A stretch of DNA of 64,000 nucleotides from Elusimicrobiota bacterium (GCA_016715645.1 JADJZR010000009.1:62001-126000), one strand, 5' to 3'; counted from the stretch's first letter, positions 1 through 9,881 are shown. A program made the numbers and translations. The notes: generated by a model not told the origin, from the letters alone.

Positions 1-678
1 TGGGGTTACGACGGACGTTTCGAAAACGGATCGTTTGTGTTGGAATTGCGTCGTCCGCCTGAAAATCGAAACCATCCGTCTTCGCTGGCGGGTCTCAAAA
101 TTGCCTTGGATCCCGGCCACTCGGCTGACCGGGGGGCCATGGGACCAACGGAATTGCTGGAAAAAGACGCCAATTTGGCCATCGCTCTGTGTTTGGAAAA
201 AAAATTGATGCGGGCTGGCGCCAATGTCTTTTGGGTCAGGCAAGGGAGCGAAAACGTCAAAGTCTACGACCGTCCCAAACGGGCTTGGGACGCCCGGGCG
301 GATTTGTTGATCAGCGTTCATAACAACGCGTTGCCCGAGGGCGCCAATCCGTTTGAGCGGACCGGGTACGGGGTGTACTATTTTCATCCCCAGAGCCACC
401 TCCTGGCCGAAAAAATCCACGCCGCCTACGGCGCCGTTTTTCGTGACGGGAAAGGCGCGTCGGGCGCGCGGCTTCGCGACGACGGACTCCATTACGGCAA
501 CTTGGCTCTGGCGCGAACGCCCCAAATGCCGTCGGTCTTGACCGAATCGGCCTACATGATTCGCCCGGAAGAAGAAGACCTGCTTCGCACGGAATCGTTC
601 CAATGCGATTGCGCCGAGGCCATGTTTCACGGTGCGGTTGAATTCGTGCGGGATTTTCGACGTCTGTCTGAAAAATAG
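1..678 (+). CDS. N-acetylmuramoyl-L-alanine amidase, C-terminal part
   Basis: Zinc-dependent amidase of the Amidase_3 (AmiC/LytC) family, which cuts the bond between MurNAc and the stem peptide in the periplasm. The reading frame is open from the first base, so the gene starts upstream of the window; the in-frame GTG at 37 is internal. Visible motifs are IALDPGHSA (first zinc His), the Glu in TELLEKDANLA, LISVHNNA (second zinc His) and the catalytic Glu in VLTESAYMI. The residues before the domain probably end an N-terminal binding region. The stop is followed by a promoter for the next gene, so this gene ends its own transcription unit. Confidence 0.88.
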   Translation, partial: WGYDGRFENGSFVLELRRPPENRNHPSSLAGLKIALDPGHSADRGAMGPTELLEKDANLAIALCLEKKLMRAGANVFWVRQGSENVKVYDRPKRAWDARADLLISVHNNALPEGANPFERTGYGVYYFHPQSHLLAEKIHAAYGAVFRDGKGASGARLRDDGLHYGNLALARTPQMPSVLTESAYMIRPEEEDLLRTESFQCDCAEAMFHGAVEFVRDFRRLSEK

Positions 679-681
679 TCC

Positions 682-710
682 TTGCGCTTTGCGTAAACCC
701 CTCTTATAGT
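682..710 (+). promoter_or_regulatory. Sigma-70-type promoter of the hybrid kinase gene
   Basis: TTGCGC at 682-687 and TATAGT at 705-710 are separated by 17 bases. This lies between the amidase stop and the kinase start, leaving a leader of roughly 80 bases. Seen by eye, not tested. Confidence 0.5.
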
Positions 711-797
711 TACTTCGAACTCGGGGCACGCGGGCGTGGAATCCCTTTCATCGGATCCCTGTGGAATACAACTGATTCACGTGGAGGGTTTCGCCGG

Positions 798-3700
798 GTG
801 AAAACGTTGTGGCGCAAGATCGTCCAGGGGTTGTCGGGAATTTCGCTCAATGCCTTGGTGACGCTGTTGCGGGGTCGGACACTGAGCCGCCGAATTTTGG
901 CGCCGGTTCTTCCCGCGGTGATCGCCGTGTCGGTCTTTTTCGGCGTGTTCAGTTATTGGATGGTGCGCCGACAAATCGTTATTTCGGTCCGCCAGGTGAT
1001 GACGTCCGAGGCCGCCAACGCCGCCCGTTCCCTGGAAGGTTTTTTTCAACAACGCCTCAACGATCTGGACGCTGTTTGCGAAACCCCGCTCATCGCCGAC
1101 TATAACAAAAACCGCGTGTTTGGCCTCGGCCAGGAAGCCGCACTTTACCGACGAGAACTTCAGCGTTACTTCAAAAGTTTCTCCCAACGATCCAAAGTCT
1201 ATTACGACATTGCCTATGTTTCGGCTGTGGGAGATCGGGTGTGTTCTTTACGGCCTTCGATCGATCCGGACCGCTATCGCAATTCGTTTCCCGCCAACTT
1301 TTTAGACCTCGTTCGTTCTGGAAAAAGGTTCGACCCGTCTTTTCAACGGGCCGAGGCGGACGGGCCTGTTATCAAACGATACGCCAAACCGGTGTTTGAT
1401 GAGGCCGGCGTTTTTTTGGGAGCGATCGTCACCGATTGCGACATGACCCCGGTGGAAGACCTGTTGCGCGGGGTGAAAGTGGCTGACGGAGGCGCCACGT
1501 TCATGGAAGACATGGAGGGGAACCCGTTGTTGGGGAAAAAATCGTCGCGGGCCGGATCGCTGTTTCGCGGCGAGATGGCCATCCACGAACTTGAGCCCCC
1601 GGACCGCTGGCGGGTGGTGGTCACCGCGCCGTCGAGGGAATACTTGGCCGAACCGTTGCGCAATATTTTTTGGTCCACGATCATTTCCAGCGTTGTGGGT
1701 CTTCTCTTTTTGTCGTTCCTCATAGTCCACCGGGTCTCGGACTTGATGGAACCCATCCATGAACTGGTGGAGGGGACCCAGCGGTTCGCGTCGGGGGATC
1801 TGCATTTCCGGTTTCCGGGGCTGAAAAGCCTGGAGTTGGACCTGTTGGCTTCCTCGTTTAACCGCATGGCCGAGACGCTTGAGGCCCGCAGCCAGGAATT
1901 GGAAAAACGACTTCGGCAGGCCACGGCGTTGCGCGACATGGAAGAGTCCGTGATTCAACGTCAGGATGAGGAAACCGTGTTGCGCACGTGCCTGGAATCG
2001 GTGGCGCGGGGTTTCGCTTTTGACCGAACCGGATTGTATTGGGTGGACTCGGTCCACAAGGAAATTGTGGGGCGCTATTTGTTTGGGTCCGACGGGGCGG
2101 GTTTCACCGAAATGGCTTTCAAAAAACGGCGGGTTCCCCTGGGGGGCGACGACATTCTAAACGACGTCATCCGCAACCGCCAGTCGGTGGTCGTGAATGA
2201 ACCCGGCGGTGACAGCCGGGTCAACCCCGCCTTCGTGACCGAGGCGCGCAGTCGGGAATTTTGCATGGCGCCCATCTGCGGCAAGGACCGGGTGTTGGGC
2301 ATTATCACCGCCGACAATTACGACACTCAACGGCCGTTCACCGAGGCCGACCGGGAAGGATTGATGTTGTTCGCCAACGCAGTGGGGTTGGCGCTGGAAA
2401 ACGCATTTTTGTTTCATAATTTGGCCGAGAGCGAATCCAAACTGCGCACGGTGCTGGAAAACTCGCCCGAGGCGATCATCGGGTTGTCCCGGGAGCAATG
2501 GATTGGCACCTGGAACCGGGGCGCCGAAAAAATATTCGGTTACTCGTGCGGCGAAGCGTTGGGCAAACCCATCGCCCTGTTGTTCCCAAAAAACGCGGGA
2601 GATGCGTTCAAGAAATTGTTGAACGAGGTGATGGAGAAAGGGTGGGTGAGGGACTTTCCCCTGCCGGGCCAATCCAAGGACGGCCGACCCCTGGAGTTGT
2701 CTCTCTCCTGGGGCGGCCAGCATTCGGATTTTTGGATGAACAAGGAATGGACCGTGGTCATCCGCGACGTAACCGAAGCGCGCCGTCTCCAACAGCAGTT
2801 GATTCGGTCCGAAAAATTGTCGGCGGTGGGACAACTGATTTCCGGCATTGCCCACGAGCTCAATAACCCGCTGCAAGCGGTGGTGGGTTACTCGGACATT
2901 TTGAGCGAGGACATGAAAGAACGGTTGGCGGCCGGCCATCGGGCCCGGCCCTTGGAAACGGCGGAAGTCGCCAAAGACGTGCGCATCATTATGGAAAACG
3001 CCATGCGCTGTCAAAAGATCATCGAGAACCTGTTGATGTTCGTGCGGCAGGGCGATCTGGAGAAGCGGGCCGTGGACCTGGCCGAAGTGGTTCGGGCCGC
3101 CCGGGAATTGTTGGATTACAAACTCCGCAAGTCCGCCCATGTGGACGTGGACGTTGACATCCCCAAAAACATTCCGTTCTTGAAAGGAAACCTTCAACAG
3201 GTCCAACAAATATTCCTTAACCTCATGAACAACGCGTGCGACGCCATGACCATGTCCGACAAACCGGGCCCCAAACGGTTGAGCATTTCCGTTAAGCAAA
3301 CGCATTCGGGGGCCCTTCGCATCGAAATCACCGACACCGGTCCCGGCATTCCGGTATACGCTCGGGACCATGTGTTCGACGCGTTTTTCACAACCAAACC
3401 GGAAGGACGCGGTACGGGGTTGGGACTGCCCGTGTGCCGGCAGATTGTCGAAGAAAACGGCGGCCGCATCGGGTTTGAAACGGAAATTGATCGGGGAACC
3501 ACGTTTTGGATCGATTGGCCGGCCACCACCGAGGCCGCGCCGGGATTGGCCAAAGAGAAACCCGCTTTGCCCGCGTCGGTAAGGGGCAAAGCGATTTTGC
3601 TGGTGGACGACGAACCCGACGTGCTGGGCTTTTTGAGCAAGGTGATCCAATCCGAGGGAAATCGGCTGGAGGTGGCCTCCTCTCTGAAAGAAGCCATCGC

Positions 3701-3986
3701 CACCGCGGCGAAGGCGGCGTTCGATTTGGTGGTCACCGACGTGCGTTTGGGTGAGGGAACGGGTCTTTCCCTCTACGAGAATTGGGGTCTGTGGAGTCCC
3801 CATCCTCGGCCGGCGTTTATGTTTATGACGGGCGACGTTTTAACCGGGACCATCGTTTCCGACATCGAGGCGAGGGGCCTGACTCTTCTTCGAAAACCCA
3901 TCGATTTAAGTACGTTCCAAGCCGCATTGCGCAACGCTTTGACGTTGCCCGGGACGCCATTGAATCCCACCCCGCCAAAAAGATAG
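798..3986 (+). CDS. Hybrid sensor histidine kinase with GAF, PAS and receiver domains
   Basis: A 1062-residue membrane sensor. Order: transmembrane helix about 35-56, extracytoplasmic sensor region about 60-285 (Cache-like by layout), second helix about 289-312, HAMP, GAF about 387-545, PAS about 547-670, HisKA with phospho-acceptor His686 in GIAHELNNP, HATPase with NLMNNACDAM, DTGPGIP and GTGLGLPV, and a C-terminal receiver with VDDEPD and likely phospho-Asp981 in VVTDVRL. The start is GTG, chosen because GGAGGG stands nine bases upstream and it leads directly into the first helix. The receiver lacks an output domain, so phosphate probably passes to an unlinked partner. The ligand is unknown. 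Downstream the rib operon starts after a 92-base gap. Confidence 0.9.
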   Translation: MKTLWRKIVQGLSGISLNALVTLLRGRTLSRRILAPVLPAVIAVSVFFGVFSYWMVRRQIVISVRQVMTSEAANAARSLEGFFQQRLNDLDAVCETPLIADYNKNRVFGLGQEAALYRRELQRYFKSFSQRSKVYYDIAYVSAVGDRVCSLRPSIDPDRYRNSFPANFLDLVRSGKRFDPSFQRAEADGPVIKRYAKPVFDEAGVFLGAIVTDCDMTPVEDLLRGVKVADGGATFMEDMEGNPLLGKKSSRAGSLFRGEMAIHELEPPDRWRVVVTAPSREYLAEPLRNIFWSTIISSVVGLLFLSFLIVHRVSDLMEPIHELVEGTQRFASGDLHFRFPGLKSLELDLLASSFNRMAETLEARSQELEKRLRQATALRDMEESVIQRQDEETVLRTCLESVARGFAFDRTGLYWVDSVHKEIVGRYLFGSDGAGFTEMAFKKRRVPLGGDDILNDVIRNRQSVVVNEPGGDSRVNPAFVTEARSREFCMAPICGKDRVLGIITADNYDTQRPFTEADREGLMLFANAVGLALENAFLFHNLAESESKLRTVLENSPEAIIGLSREQWIGTWNRGAEKIFGYSCGEALGKPIALLFPKNAGDAFKKLLNEVMEKGWVRDFPLPGQSKDGRPLELSLSWGGQHSDFWMNKEWTVVIRDVTEARRLQQQLIRSEKLSAVGQLISGIAHELNNPLQAVVGYSDILSEDMKERLAAGHRARPLETAEVAKDVRIIMENAMRCQKIIENLLMFVRQGDLEKRAVDLAEVVRAARELLDYKLRKSAHVDVDVDIPKNIPFLKGNLQQVQQIFLNLMNNACDAMTMSDKPGPKRLSISVKQTHSGALRIEITDTGPGIPVYARDHVFDAFFTTKPEGRGTGLGLPVCRQIVEENGGRIGFETEIDRGTTFWIDWPATTEAAPGLAKEKPALPASVRGKAILLVDDEPDVLGFLSKVIQSEGNRLEVASSLKEAIATAAKAAFDLVVTDVRLGEGTGLSLYENWGLWSPHPRPAFMFMTGDVLTGTIVSDIEARGLTLLRKPIDLSTFQAALRNALTLPGTPLNPTPPKR

Positions 3987-4078
3987 AATACCCTCGCGTC
4001 AAATCCGATGGCCGGGGATGTCATGTTCATTTTGCTCCTTTTTAAGACCTTTTTATTTCCCTCCGTTCGTGCACGGCC

Positions 4079-5164
4079 ATGAACCTTTCCACTGATAAAA
4101 AATGGATGTCCCGCGCCCTGGCTTTGGCTGAGAGGGGGGATGTTCGCGCCCATCCCAATCCCCGGGTGGGTTGCGTGATCGTTCGACGCGGCCGCGTGGT
4201 GGGAGAAGGATGGCACGAACGGTTTGGCGGGCCGCACGCGGAGGTTCGCGCGTTGGCCCAGGCTGGTGTTCGCGCGAAGGGATCGACGCTTTATGTGACG
4301 TTGGAACCGTGTCCCCATTGGGGCCAAACACCTCCGTGCGCCGATGCGGTGGCGCGGTCCGGTGTGGCCCGGGTGGTGGCGGCTGGATCCGATCCCCATC
4401 CGCGGTTTCGGGGCCGGGGGGTCGCAACTTTACGCCGTCAGGGCGTAGCGGTGGAGACCGGCCTTTTGACGGGTCCCGCCCAACGGTTGAACCCTGGTTT
4501 TTTTTCCCGCCAAAAAACGGGCCGCCCGTTTGTTCGTCTTAAAATGGCCCAGTCGTTGGACGGAAAAATTGCCAGCCGCACCGGCGCGTCCCGGTGGATC
4601 ACGGGATCGGCGGCTCGGCGGTGGGTTCATGCCCGACGGGCCGCGTGCGACGCCGTGTTGGTGGGCGGCGAAACGGTTCGCCGCGACAATCCTTTCTTGA
4701 CCGCTCACGGTGCGGGGCCCGATCCCTTGCGCGTGGTTCTCTCATCGTCGTTGGATCTGGATCCCCGATCGCGGGTGTTCGACCGATCCGCTCCCACCTG
4801 GGTGTTAACGGGTCCGGGCGCGTCAGTTTCTCGGCGGCGCCGGCTGGAGAAAGCGGGAACACAGGTGATCACTGTGCCCGCTCGCAACGGCCGGGTGGAC
4901 GTGGCCCAAGCCTTGGCCGCCTTGGGTCGGCGGGGGGTGGCCGATCTCTTGGTGGAAGGCGGCGGATCCACGGCGGCCTCTTTTTTGGAATCGGGGACCG
5001 TGGACCGGGTTTATTTTTTTGTGGCGCCATTTTTCCTGGGCGGCCGCACGGCCCCCACGTCGGTTGATGGCGCCGGATGGGGTCGGCCCGACGAGGGGCC
5101 GCGATTAAAAAATGTGCGGGTGACACAAATGGGGCCCGATCTTCTTGTTCAAGGAGATCTGTGA
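4079..5164 (+). CDS. ribD: Bifunctional diaminohydroxyphosphoribosylaminopyrimidine deaminase / 5-amino-6-(5-phosphoribosylamino)uracil reductase
   Basis: Second and third steps of riboflavin synthesis: deamination of the pyrimidine, then NADPH-dependent reduction of the ribosyl side chain. The N-terminal deaminase shows NPRVGCVIV, the zinc and catalytic motif GGPHAEVRAL, and the second zinc motif PCPHWGQTPPC. The C-terminal reductase begins near residue 150 (FVRLKMAQSLDGKIA) and keeps RRDNPFLT. At 361 residues it has the usual length. First gene of ribD-ribE-ribBA-ribH; its TGA overlaps the ribE ATG by one base. I saw no FMN riboswitch in the 92 bases upstream. Confidence 0.95.
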   Translation: MNLSTDKKWMSRALALAERGDVRAHPNPRVGCVIVRRGRVVGEGWHERFGGPHAEVRALAQAGVRAKGSTLYVTLEPCPHWGQTPPCADAVARSGVARVVAAGSDPHPRFRGRGVATLRRQGVAVETGLLTGPAQRLNPGFFSRQKTGRPFVRLKMAQSLDGKIASRTGASRWITGSAARRWVHARRAACDAVLVGGETVRRDNPFLTAHGAGPDPLRVVLSSSLDLDPRSRVFDRSAPTWVLTGPGASVSRRRRLEKAGTQVITVPARNGRVDVAQALAALGRRGVADLLVEGGGSTAASFLESGTVDRVYFFVAPFFLGGRTAPTSVDGAGWGRPDEGPRLKNVRVTQMGPDLLVQGDL

Positions 5165-5757
5165 TGTTTACGGGCATTATTCAATCCCAAGGCCGGGTGG
5201 TGGATCGAAAAGGGTTGGGTTTGGTTATTGAAGCTCCCCTGGCCCGGGTTCGGGTGGGCGATTCCATTGCTGTCAACGGGGTCTGTTTGACGGCGGTGCG
5301 GGTGACGGGATCGGCTCGCCAACGTCGGTTTTCGTTCGATTTGTCCCAAGAAACGCTGGATTGCACGACACTTGGCGGCTGGGTCCCCGGCCGCCCGGTG
5401 AACCTGGAACCCGCCCTCCGCGCCGGAGATCCGCTGGGGGGGCACGTGGTTCAGGGGCACGTGGACGGTGTGGGCCGGCTCTTGTCTCGCCGGGCCAAAG
5501 ACGGTTGGAGCCTATTGACCATTGGGTTTCCCCCCTCGTTTCGTCACTTTTTCGTCCACAAAGGGTCCGTGGCTGTGGACGGTATCAGTTTAACCGTATT
5601 GAATCCGGCCCGCGGCCGGTTTGACGTGGCCGTTATTGCGCACACCGAACGTGTCACCACGTTAGGTCAAGCGCGGGTGGGCGATTTGATGAACTTGGAA
5701 GCGGACATGATTGCCAAACAAGTGGCCGCGTTGATGGCCCTCTGGAGGAAACGATGA
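5164..5757 (+). CDS. ribE: Riboflavin synthase, alpha chain
   Basis: Dismutates two 6,7-dimethyl-8-ribityllumazines into riboflavin and a pyrimidine, the last step of the pathway. The start is the ATG at 5164 (MFTGIIQSQG, the family's typical opening), with AAGGAG eight bases before it; the longer open frame from 5077 is not used. The two lumazine-binding repeats are visible: SIAVNGVCLTA in the first and SVAVDGISLTV in the second, plus GHVVQGHVDGVG at the junction. 197 residues. It ends in an ATGA overlap with ribBA, so translation is probably coupled. Confidence 0.95.
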   Translation: MFTGIIQSQGRVVDRKGLGLVIEAPLARVRVGDSIAVNGVCLTAVRVTGSARQRRFSFDLSQETLDCTTLGGWVPGRPVNLEPALRAGDPLGGHVVQGHVDGVGRLLSRRAKDGWSLLTIGFPPSFRHFFVHKGSVAVDGISLTVLNPARGRFDVAVIAHTERVTTLGQARVGDLMNLEADMIAKQVAALMALWRKR

Positions 5758-6953
5758 AATTTCAGCCCATGGGGGAGGCGTTGACGGATTTTAAACGGGG
5801 GAAACCCTTGATTGTGGTCGACGATCCCGGCCGGGAAAACGAAGGCGACGTGGTGGTCGCCGCGGAAAAGGCGACCCCGGCCGTCATCAATTTCATGGCC
5901 AAGGAGGCCCGGGGTTTGATTTGCGTTCCCATGGTGGGGTCAGACTTGGACCGATTGAATGTTCAGCCCATGGTGGAACGGGGCGAACCGAGGGAAGCGG
6001 CTTTTACGGTATCGGTGGACGCCCGCAAGGGTGTGACCACCGGCATTTCCGCCCACGACCGGGCCCGAACGGTGCGGGCTTTGGTGGACCCTAAAACGAA
6101 ACCCGAGGATTTGCGTCGGCCGGGCCATATTTTTCCGCTGCGTTACAAAGAGGGCGGCGTGTTGGTGCGTTCGGGCCACACGGAAGCGGCGGTGGATTTG
6201 GCCCGGTTGGCGGGGTTGGCTCCGGCGGCGGTGATCTGCGAGATTATGAACGACAACGGGTCCATGAGCCGTCTGCCGGCTCTCTTTAAGTTCGCCCGCC
6301 GCCACGCTCTTCAGATCGTGACCATCGAAAGCCTGATCGCTTACCGCAGGCGCCACGAAAAGCTGGTGCGCCGCCTCGCGTCGGCCAATTTGCCGACTCG
6401 TTACGGTTTGTATCAGATCCATGTGTACGAAGACGTGCCCACCGGTGAACACCACGTGGCGCTGGTTCGGGGATCGGTGGTTGGCGAGTCCAACGTGTTG
6501 GTGCGGGTTCACTCCTCGTGTTTTACCGGCGACGTGCTTCATTCGTTGCGGTGCGACTGCGGTGAGCAATTGGAAAAGGCGCTGGAAAAAATTAACGAAG
6601 AAAAAAAAGGTGTTCTCCTCTACATGCACCAAGAGGGGCGGGGTATCGGTCTCGTCAACAAACTGCATGCCTACGCGCTTCAGGAGACGGGGTTGGACAC
6701 GGTTCAAGCCAATTTGAAGCTGGGGTTATCGTCGGATTTGCGGGAATATGGAATCGGGGCGCAAATATTGGCCGACCTGGGTTTGTCAACGGTGCGGTTG
6801 TTGACCAATAACCCCAAAAAAATCGTCGGTCTAGACGGTTACGGGTTGCGGGTCACCCAGCGGGTTCCCTTGCAGGTGGTCCCCAACCGACACAACCGGA
6901 GCTATTTGGCCACGAAACGGGCCAAGATGGGGCATCATTTGGAGGGTCTATGA
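5754..6953 (+). CDS. ribBA: Bifunctional 3,4-dihydroxy-2-butanone 4-phosphate synthase / GTP cyclohydrolase II
   Basis: Supplies both precursors of lumazine: dihydroxybutanone phosphate from ribulose 5-phosphate, and the pyrimidine from GTP. The N-terminal RibB half shows DDPGRENEGDVV and the acidic/His metal site GHIFPL with RSGHTEAAVDL. The C-terminal RibA half has the zinc cysteines in CFTGDVLHSLRCDCGEQ and the GTP-binding HQEGRGIGL. 399 residues, usual for the fusion. It overlaps ribE and ribH by ATGA, so all four rib genes form one unit. Confidence 0.95.
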   Translation: MKFQPMGEALTDFKRGKPLIVVDDPGRENEGDVVVAAEKATPAVINFMAKEARGLICVPMVGSDLDRLNVQPMVERGEPREAAFTVSVDARKGVTTGISAHDRARTVRALVDPKTKPEDLRRPGHIFPLRYKEGGVLVRSGHTEAAVDLARLAGLAPAAVICEIMNDNGSMSRLPALFKFARRHALQIVTIESLIAYRRRHEKLVRRLASANLPTRYGLYQIHVYEDVPTGEHHVALVRGSVVGESNVLVRVHSSCFTGDVLHSLRCDCGEQLEKALEKINEEKKGVLLYMHQEGRGIGLVNKLHAYALQETGLDTVQANLKLGLSSDLREYGIGAQILADLGLSTVRLLTNNPKKIVGLDGYGLRVTQRVPLQVVPNRHNRSYLATKRAKMGHHLEGL

Positions 6954-7417
6954 AAATTCGGTCGAAGCGCGTGTCGACAAACAATTTGAACGGTCGCGGT
7001 CGGCGGTTTGCCGTGGTGGTGGCCCGGTTCAACGCGCCGATCACCGATGTCCTGCGCGACGCGTGCGTCGATACATTGACCGCTCACGGGGCCGGGGTGC
7101 GGGTGGTGTCGGTTCCGGGGGCGTTTGAACTTCCTTTGGCGGCCCAACGTCTGGCTCAATCTAAAAAATATGACGCTGTTATTGCCTTGGGATGCGTGAT
7201 CCGTGGCGAAACACCCCATGATCGATATATTTCCATGGAAACCGCCCGAGGGTTGGGGCAGGCGGCGCTGACCACGGGCGTTCCCGTTTTGTTTGGCGTA
7301 TTGACTCCGCTTAACGAGCGTCAGGCCCGGGCCCGGGCCGGACGGGGGCCGAACAACAAAGGCGCCGAAGCGGCCTTGGCCGCTTTGGAGATGGCGGCTT
7401 TAATGGAGACGCTGTAA
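6950..7417 (+). CDS. ribH: 6,7-dimethyl-8-ribityllumazine synthase
   Basis: Condenses the two RibBA/RibD products into lumazine; the family forms capsid-like or pentameric assemblies. Key motifs: VVARFNAPIT, the substrate loop VPGAFELPLAA, GCVIRGETPHD with the catalytic His, and GVLTPLNERQA. 155 residues, normal length. Starts at ATG with GGAGGG just upstream, overlapping ribBA by ATGA, and ends TAATG with nusB. The ribH-nusB adjacency is conserved in many bacteria. Confidence 0.95.
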   Translation: MKIRSKRVSTNNLNGRGRRFAVVVARFNAPITDVLRDACVDTLTAHGAGVRVVSVPGAFELPLAAQRLAQSKKYDAVIALGCVIRGETPHDRYISMETARGLGQAALTTGVPVLFGVLTPLNERQARARAGRGPNNKGAEAALAALEMAALMETL

Positions 7418-7872
7418 TGGGTCTGCGACGTCAGTCCCGGGAAGCGGCCCTGCAGATTCTTTATTTAGCCGACATTGCCCGTTTGTCGGGAAAACAGGCG
7501 GCCGAGATTATTTGGGCCGGAACCAACATCCCGCCGAAAGCCCGCCGGTTCGGAGACGTTTTGGCCGCGGGGGCCATGGCCCACCGGGCGGAAATTGATT
7601 TGCTCATCGCCAAACACGCCGACAACTGGGAAATTTCCCGTATGGCTGCGGTGGACCGAAACATTCTGCGCTTGGCGGCTTTTGAACTGCTGTATGAATT
7701 GGACACCCCCGTGTCGGTGGTCATAGATGAAGCGGTGGAGATCGCCAAAACCTTTTCAACGGTGGATTCCGGAAAATTCGTGAACGGTTTATTGGACCAA
7801 ATCAAAGCGGCCCGCCCGACACCGCCGCCCGCCGCGGATCCCACCCACCAGCGGGAGTTGTTCCCCTCTTGA
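7417..7872 (+). CDS. nusB: Transcription antitermination protein NusB
   Basis: Binds boxA RNA with NusE (S10) in rRNA antitermination. The all-helical family pattern is clear: SREAALQILYLADI near the start, the WEISRMAAVDRNILRLAAFELLY block (residues about 70-92) and VIDEAVEIAKTFS followed by the conserved KFVNGLLD. 151 residues with a short proline-rich tail. Starts one base inside the ribH stop and shares four bases with the ligA TTG start. Confidence 0.94.
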   Translation: MGLRRQSREAALQILYLADIARLSGKQAAEIIWAGTNIPPKARRFGDVLAAGAMAHRAEIDLLIAKHADNWEISRMAAVDRNILRLAAFELLYELDTPVSVVIDEAVEIAKTFSTVDSGKFVNGLLDQIKAARPTPPPAADPTHQRELFPS

Positions 7873-9881
7873 GCGGTCCGGATGTTTCGTTGGCCGACGA
7901 GGCTGAACGACTGCGGGCGCAGTTGCGCCGGCATGACCGGCTGTATTATGTTGAAGCTCGCCCGGAAATCGCCGACGCCGAATACGATCGTTTGTTGCGT
8001 CGGCTCAAAGAAATCGAATCCCTCCAACCGGACCTCGCCACGCCAGACTCTCCCACCCGCCGGGTGGGCGGCGGCGTATCAACCGATTTTCAGCCGGTGG
8101 CGCACGCGGTGCCCATGCTGTCGTTGGACAATACTTATTCCGAAGCGGATTTGGAGGATTGGCGCGACCGGGTGCTGAAAGGCCTCCCTCCAGGAGAAAA
8201 GCCGGCGTTTGTGGCGGAACTTAAAATTGATGGCCTGGGCCTGTCCCTTCTCTACGAAAACGGCGTTCTGGTCCGGGCCGCGACCCGGGGCGACGGCGAA
8301 ACCGGCGAAGACGTGACCGCCAACGCAATAACCATTCGATCCATTCCCCTTCGGCTGGAAGGTTGTCCCCCGGCCCGGTTAGAGGTTCGGGGGGAAGTCT
8401 ATGTGGAAAAAGAGGCATTCGATAAATTCAACCGAAAATGGGCGGCGGACGGCGCCGCAACGCCGTTTGCCAACCCGCGCAATTTTGCCGCCGGTAGTTT
8501 ACGGCAGAAAGATTCTCGCGTGACGGCCGAACGCCCCCTGCGCTATTTTGTCCATTCTTACGGAACAGTGGAAGGAGCGCGGTTCGATACGCACTGGGAT
8601 TTTTTGGCCGCGTGCCGTTCTTACGGTCTTCCGGTTGATCGTCGCACGGTGTTGTGCGCCTTGTTCGATGACGCGCTGGCCGCGTGTCGGCGGTTTCAGT
8701 CACAACGGGCGAATCTTCCCTTTGAGGCCGACGGGACCGTGGTCAAAGTGGACGGCATCGATCACCAAAAGCGATTGGGGTTTACGTTTAAATCCCCTCG
8801 ATGGGCGGTGGCTTTTAAATTTCCCGCGGCCCAGGCCACCACGCGGGTGGTGGACGTGGAGTTGTCCGTGGGGCGAACGGGCGCGGTGACGCCGGTGGCT
8901 AAACTGGAACCTGTGGAATGCGGCGGGGTCACTCTATCCAGCGCGTCCTTGCACAATTTTGACGAGATCAAGCGGTTGGACCTTCGGATCGGCGACTGGG
9001 TGGTGGTGGAACGGGCGGGGGAAGTGATCCCCAAAGTGATTCAAGTGATTGGTTCAAAACGGCCGGCGGACGTTCGTCCGGTTTTGGTTCCCCGGGCCTG
9101 CCCGGCCTGCGGGGGGCCGATTGATCGGTCCAAGGAAGGAGAAGTCATCTATCGATGCGGCAACTCCGCGTGCCCGGCCCAGGTGGAAAAGAGTTTGCTC
9201 CATTTTGCCAGCCGCGACGCCATGGACATTCAGGGGATGGGGGACGCGGTGGTGGGGGAACTGCGGGCTAAAAAATACGTGACGGATTTGGCGGACCTGT
9301 TCCGCCTGACAAAGGCGCAACTGTTGACGTTGGAAGGGTTTAAAGAGAAAAAGGCCGATAACCTTTTAAAGGCCATCGCGGCGTCGAGAGATCGTTCGTT
9401 GTCTCGGTTCTTGCACGGGCTGGGCATCCGCGACGTGGGGGAGAAGGGGGCCCTGTTGTTGGCTGAACGATTTGGATCCGTGCCGGCTCTGATGGGAGCC
9501 TCGGAAGAGACCTTAAGCGCCCTGCGCGATGTGGGGCCTGTCATGGCCCAATCGGTGGCGGGTTATTTCCGGCAGGTGACGGTGCGCCGTTTGATAGAAA
9601 AATTCAATCAATTGGGCATTTCGCCTATGGAAAAACCCCGTCCCGCCGGCCCGTTGACGGGGCAAACGGTGGTTTTTACAGGCACCCTAACCCGATTTTC
9701 CCGATCGGAGGCTGAACGGAAGGTCCGGGAACTGGGGGGATCGACCAGCGCGTCGGTTTCGGCCCAAACGTCGTTTGTGGTGGCGGGCCCCGAGGCGGGT
9801 TCCAAACTACGCAAAGCCCAGTCCCTGGGCGTTCCCGTGATCGACGAGAACGAATTCCTTCGCCGGTCGGGTCAAACCTGA
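7869..9881 (+). CDS. ligA: NAD+-dependent DNA ligase
   Basis: Seals nicks in replication and repair using NAD+ as the AMP donor. Domain Ia opens with HDRLYYVEARPEIADAEYD; Lys119 in AELKIDGLGLS is the adenylated lysine. The OB-fold, a four-cysteine zinc finger (CPACGG and CGNSACPAQ), the helix-hairpin-helix region and a C-terminal BRCT domain (TGQTVVFTGTLTRF) follow in order. 670 residues, full length. The start is TTG at 7869, overlapping the nusB stop; it puts the family N-terminus at the expected position. Last gene of the rib-nusB-ligA run. Confidence 0.95.
   Translation: MSGPDVSLADEAERLRAQLRRHDRLYYVEARPEIADAEYDRLLRRLKEIESLQPDLATPDSPTRRVGGGVSTDFQPVAHAVPMLSLDNTYSEADLEDWRDRVLKGLPPGEKPAFVAELKIDGLGLSLLYENGVLVRAATRGDGETGEDVTANAITIRSIPLRLEGCPPARLEVRGEVYVEKEAFDKFNRKWAADGAATPFANPRNFAAGSLRQKDSRVTAERPLRYFVHSYGTVEGARFDTHWDFLAACRSYGLPVDRRTVLCALFDDALAACRRFQSQRANLPFEADGTVVKVDGIDHQKRLGFTFKSPRWAVAFKFPAAQATTRVVDVELSVGRTGAVTPVAKLEPVECGGVTLSSASLHNFDEIKRLDLRIGDWVVVERAGEVIPKVIQVIGSKRPADVRPVLVPRACPACGGPIDRSKEGEVIYRCGNSACPAQVEKSLLHFASRDAMDIQGMGDAVVGELRAKKYVTDLADLFRLTKAQLLTLEGFKEKKADNLLKAIAASRDRSLSRFLHGLGIRDVGEKGALLLAERFGSVPALMGASEETLSALRDVGPVMAQSVAGYFRQVTVRRLIEKFNQLGISPMEKPRPAGPLTGQTVVFTGTLTRFSRSEAERKVRELGGSTSASVSAQTSFVVAGPEAGSKLRKAQSLGVPVIDENEFLRRSGQT

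Noticed and set aside
2157..3803. 548-codon open frame on the minus strand
   Set aside because: It lies wholly inside the sensor kinase gene, whose domains are unmistakable; the translation is His/Gly/Arg-rich without motifs, a shadow of GC-rich codon use.
3987..4078. FMN riboswitch before ribD
   Set aside because: The 92-base gap is too short and I see none of the conserved RFN-element blocks.
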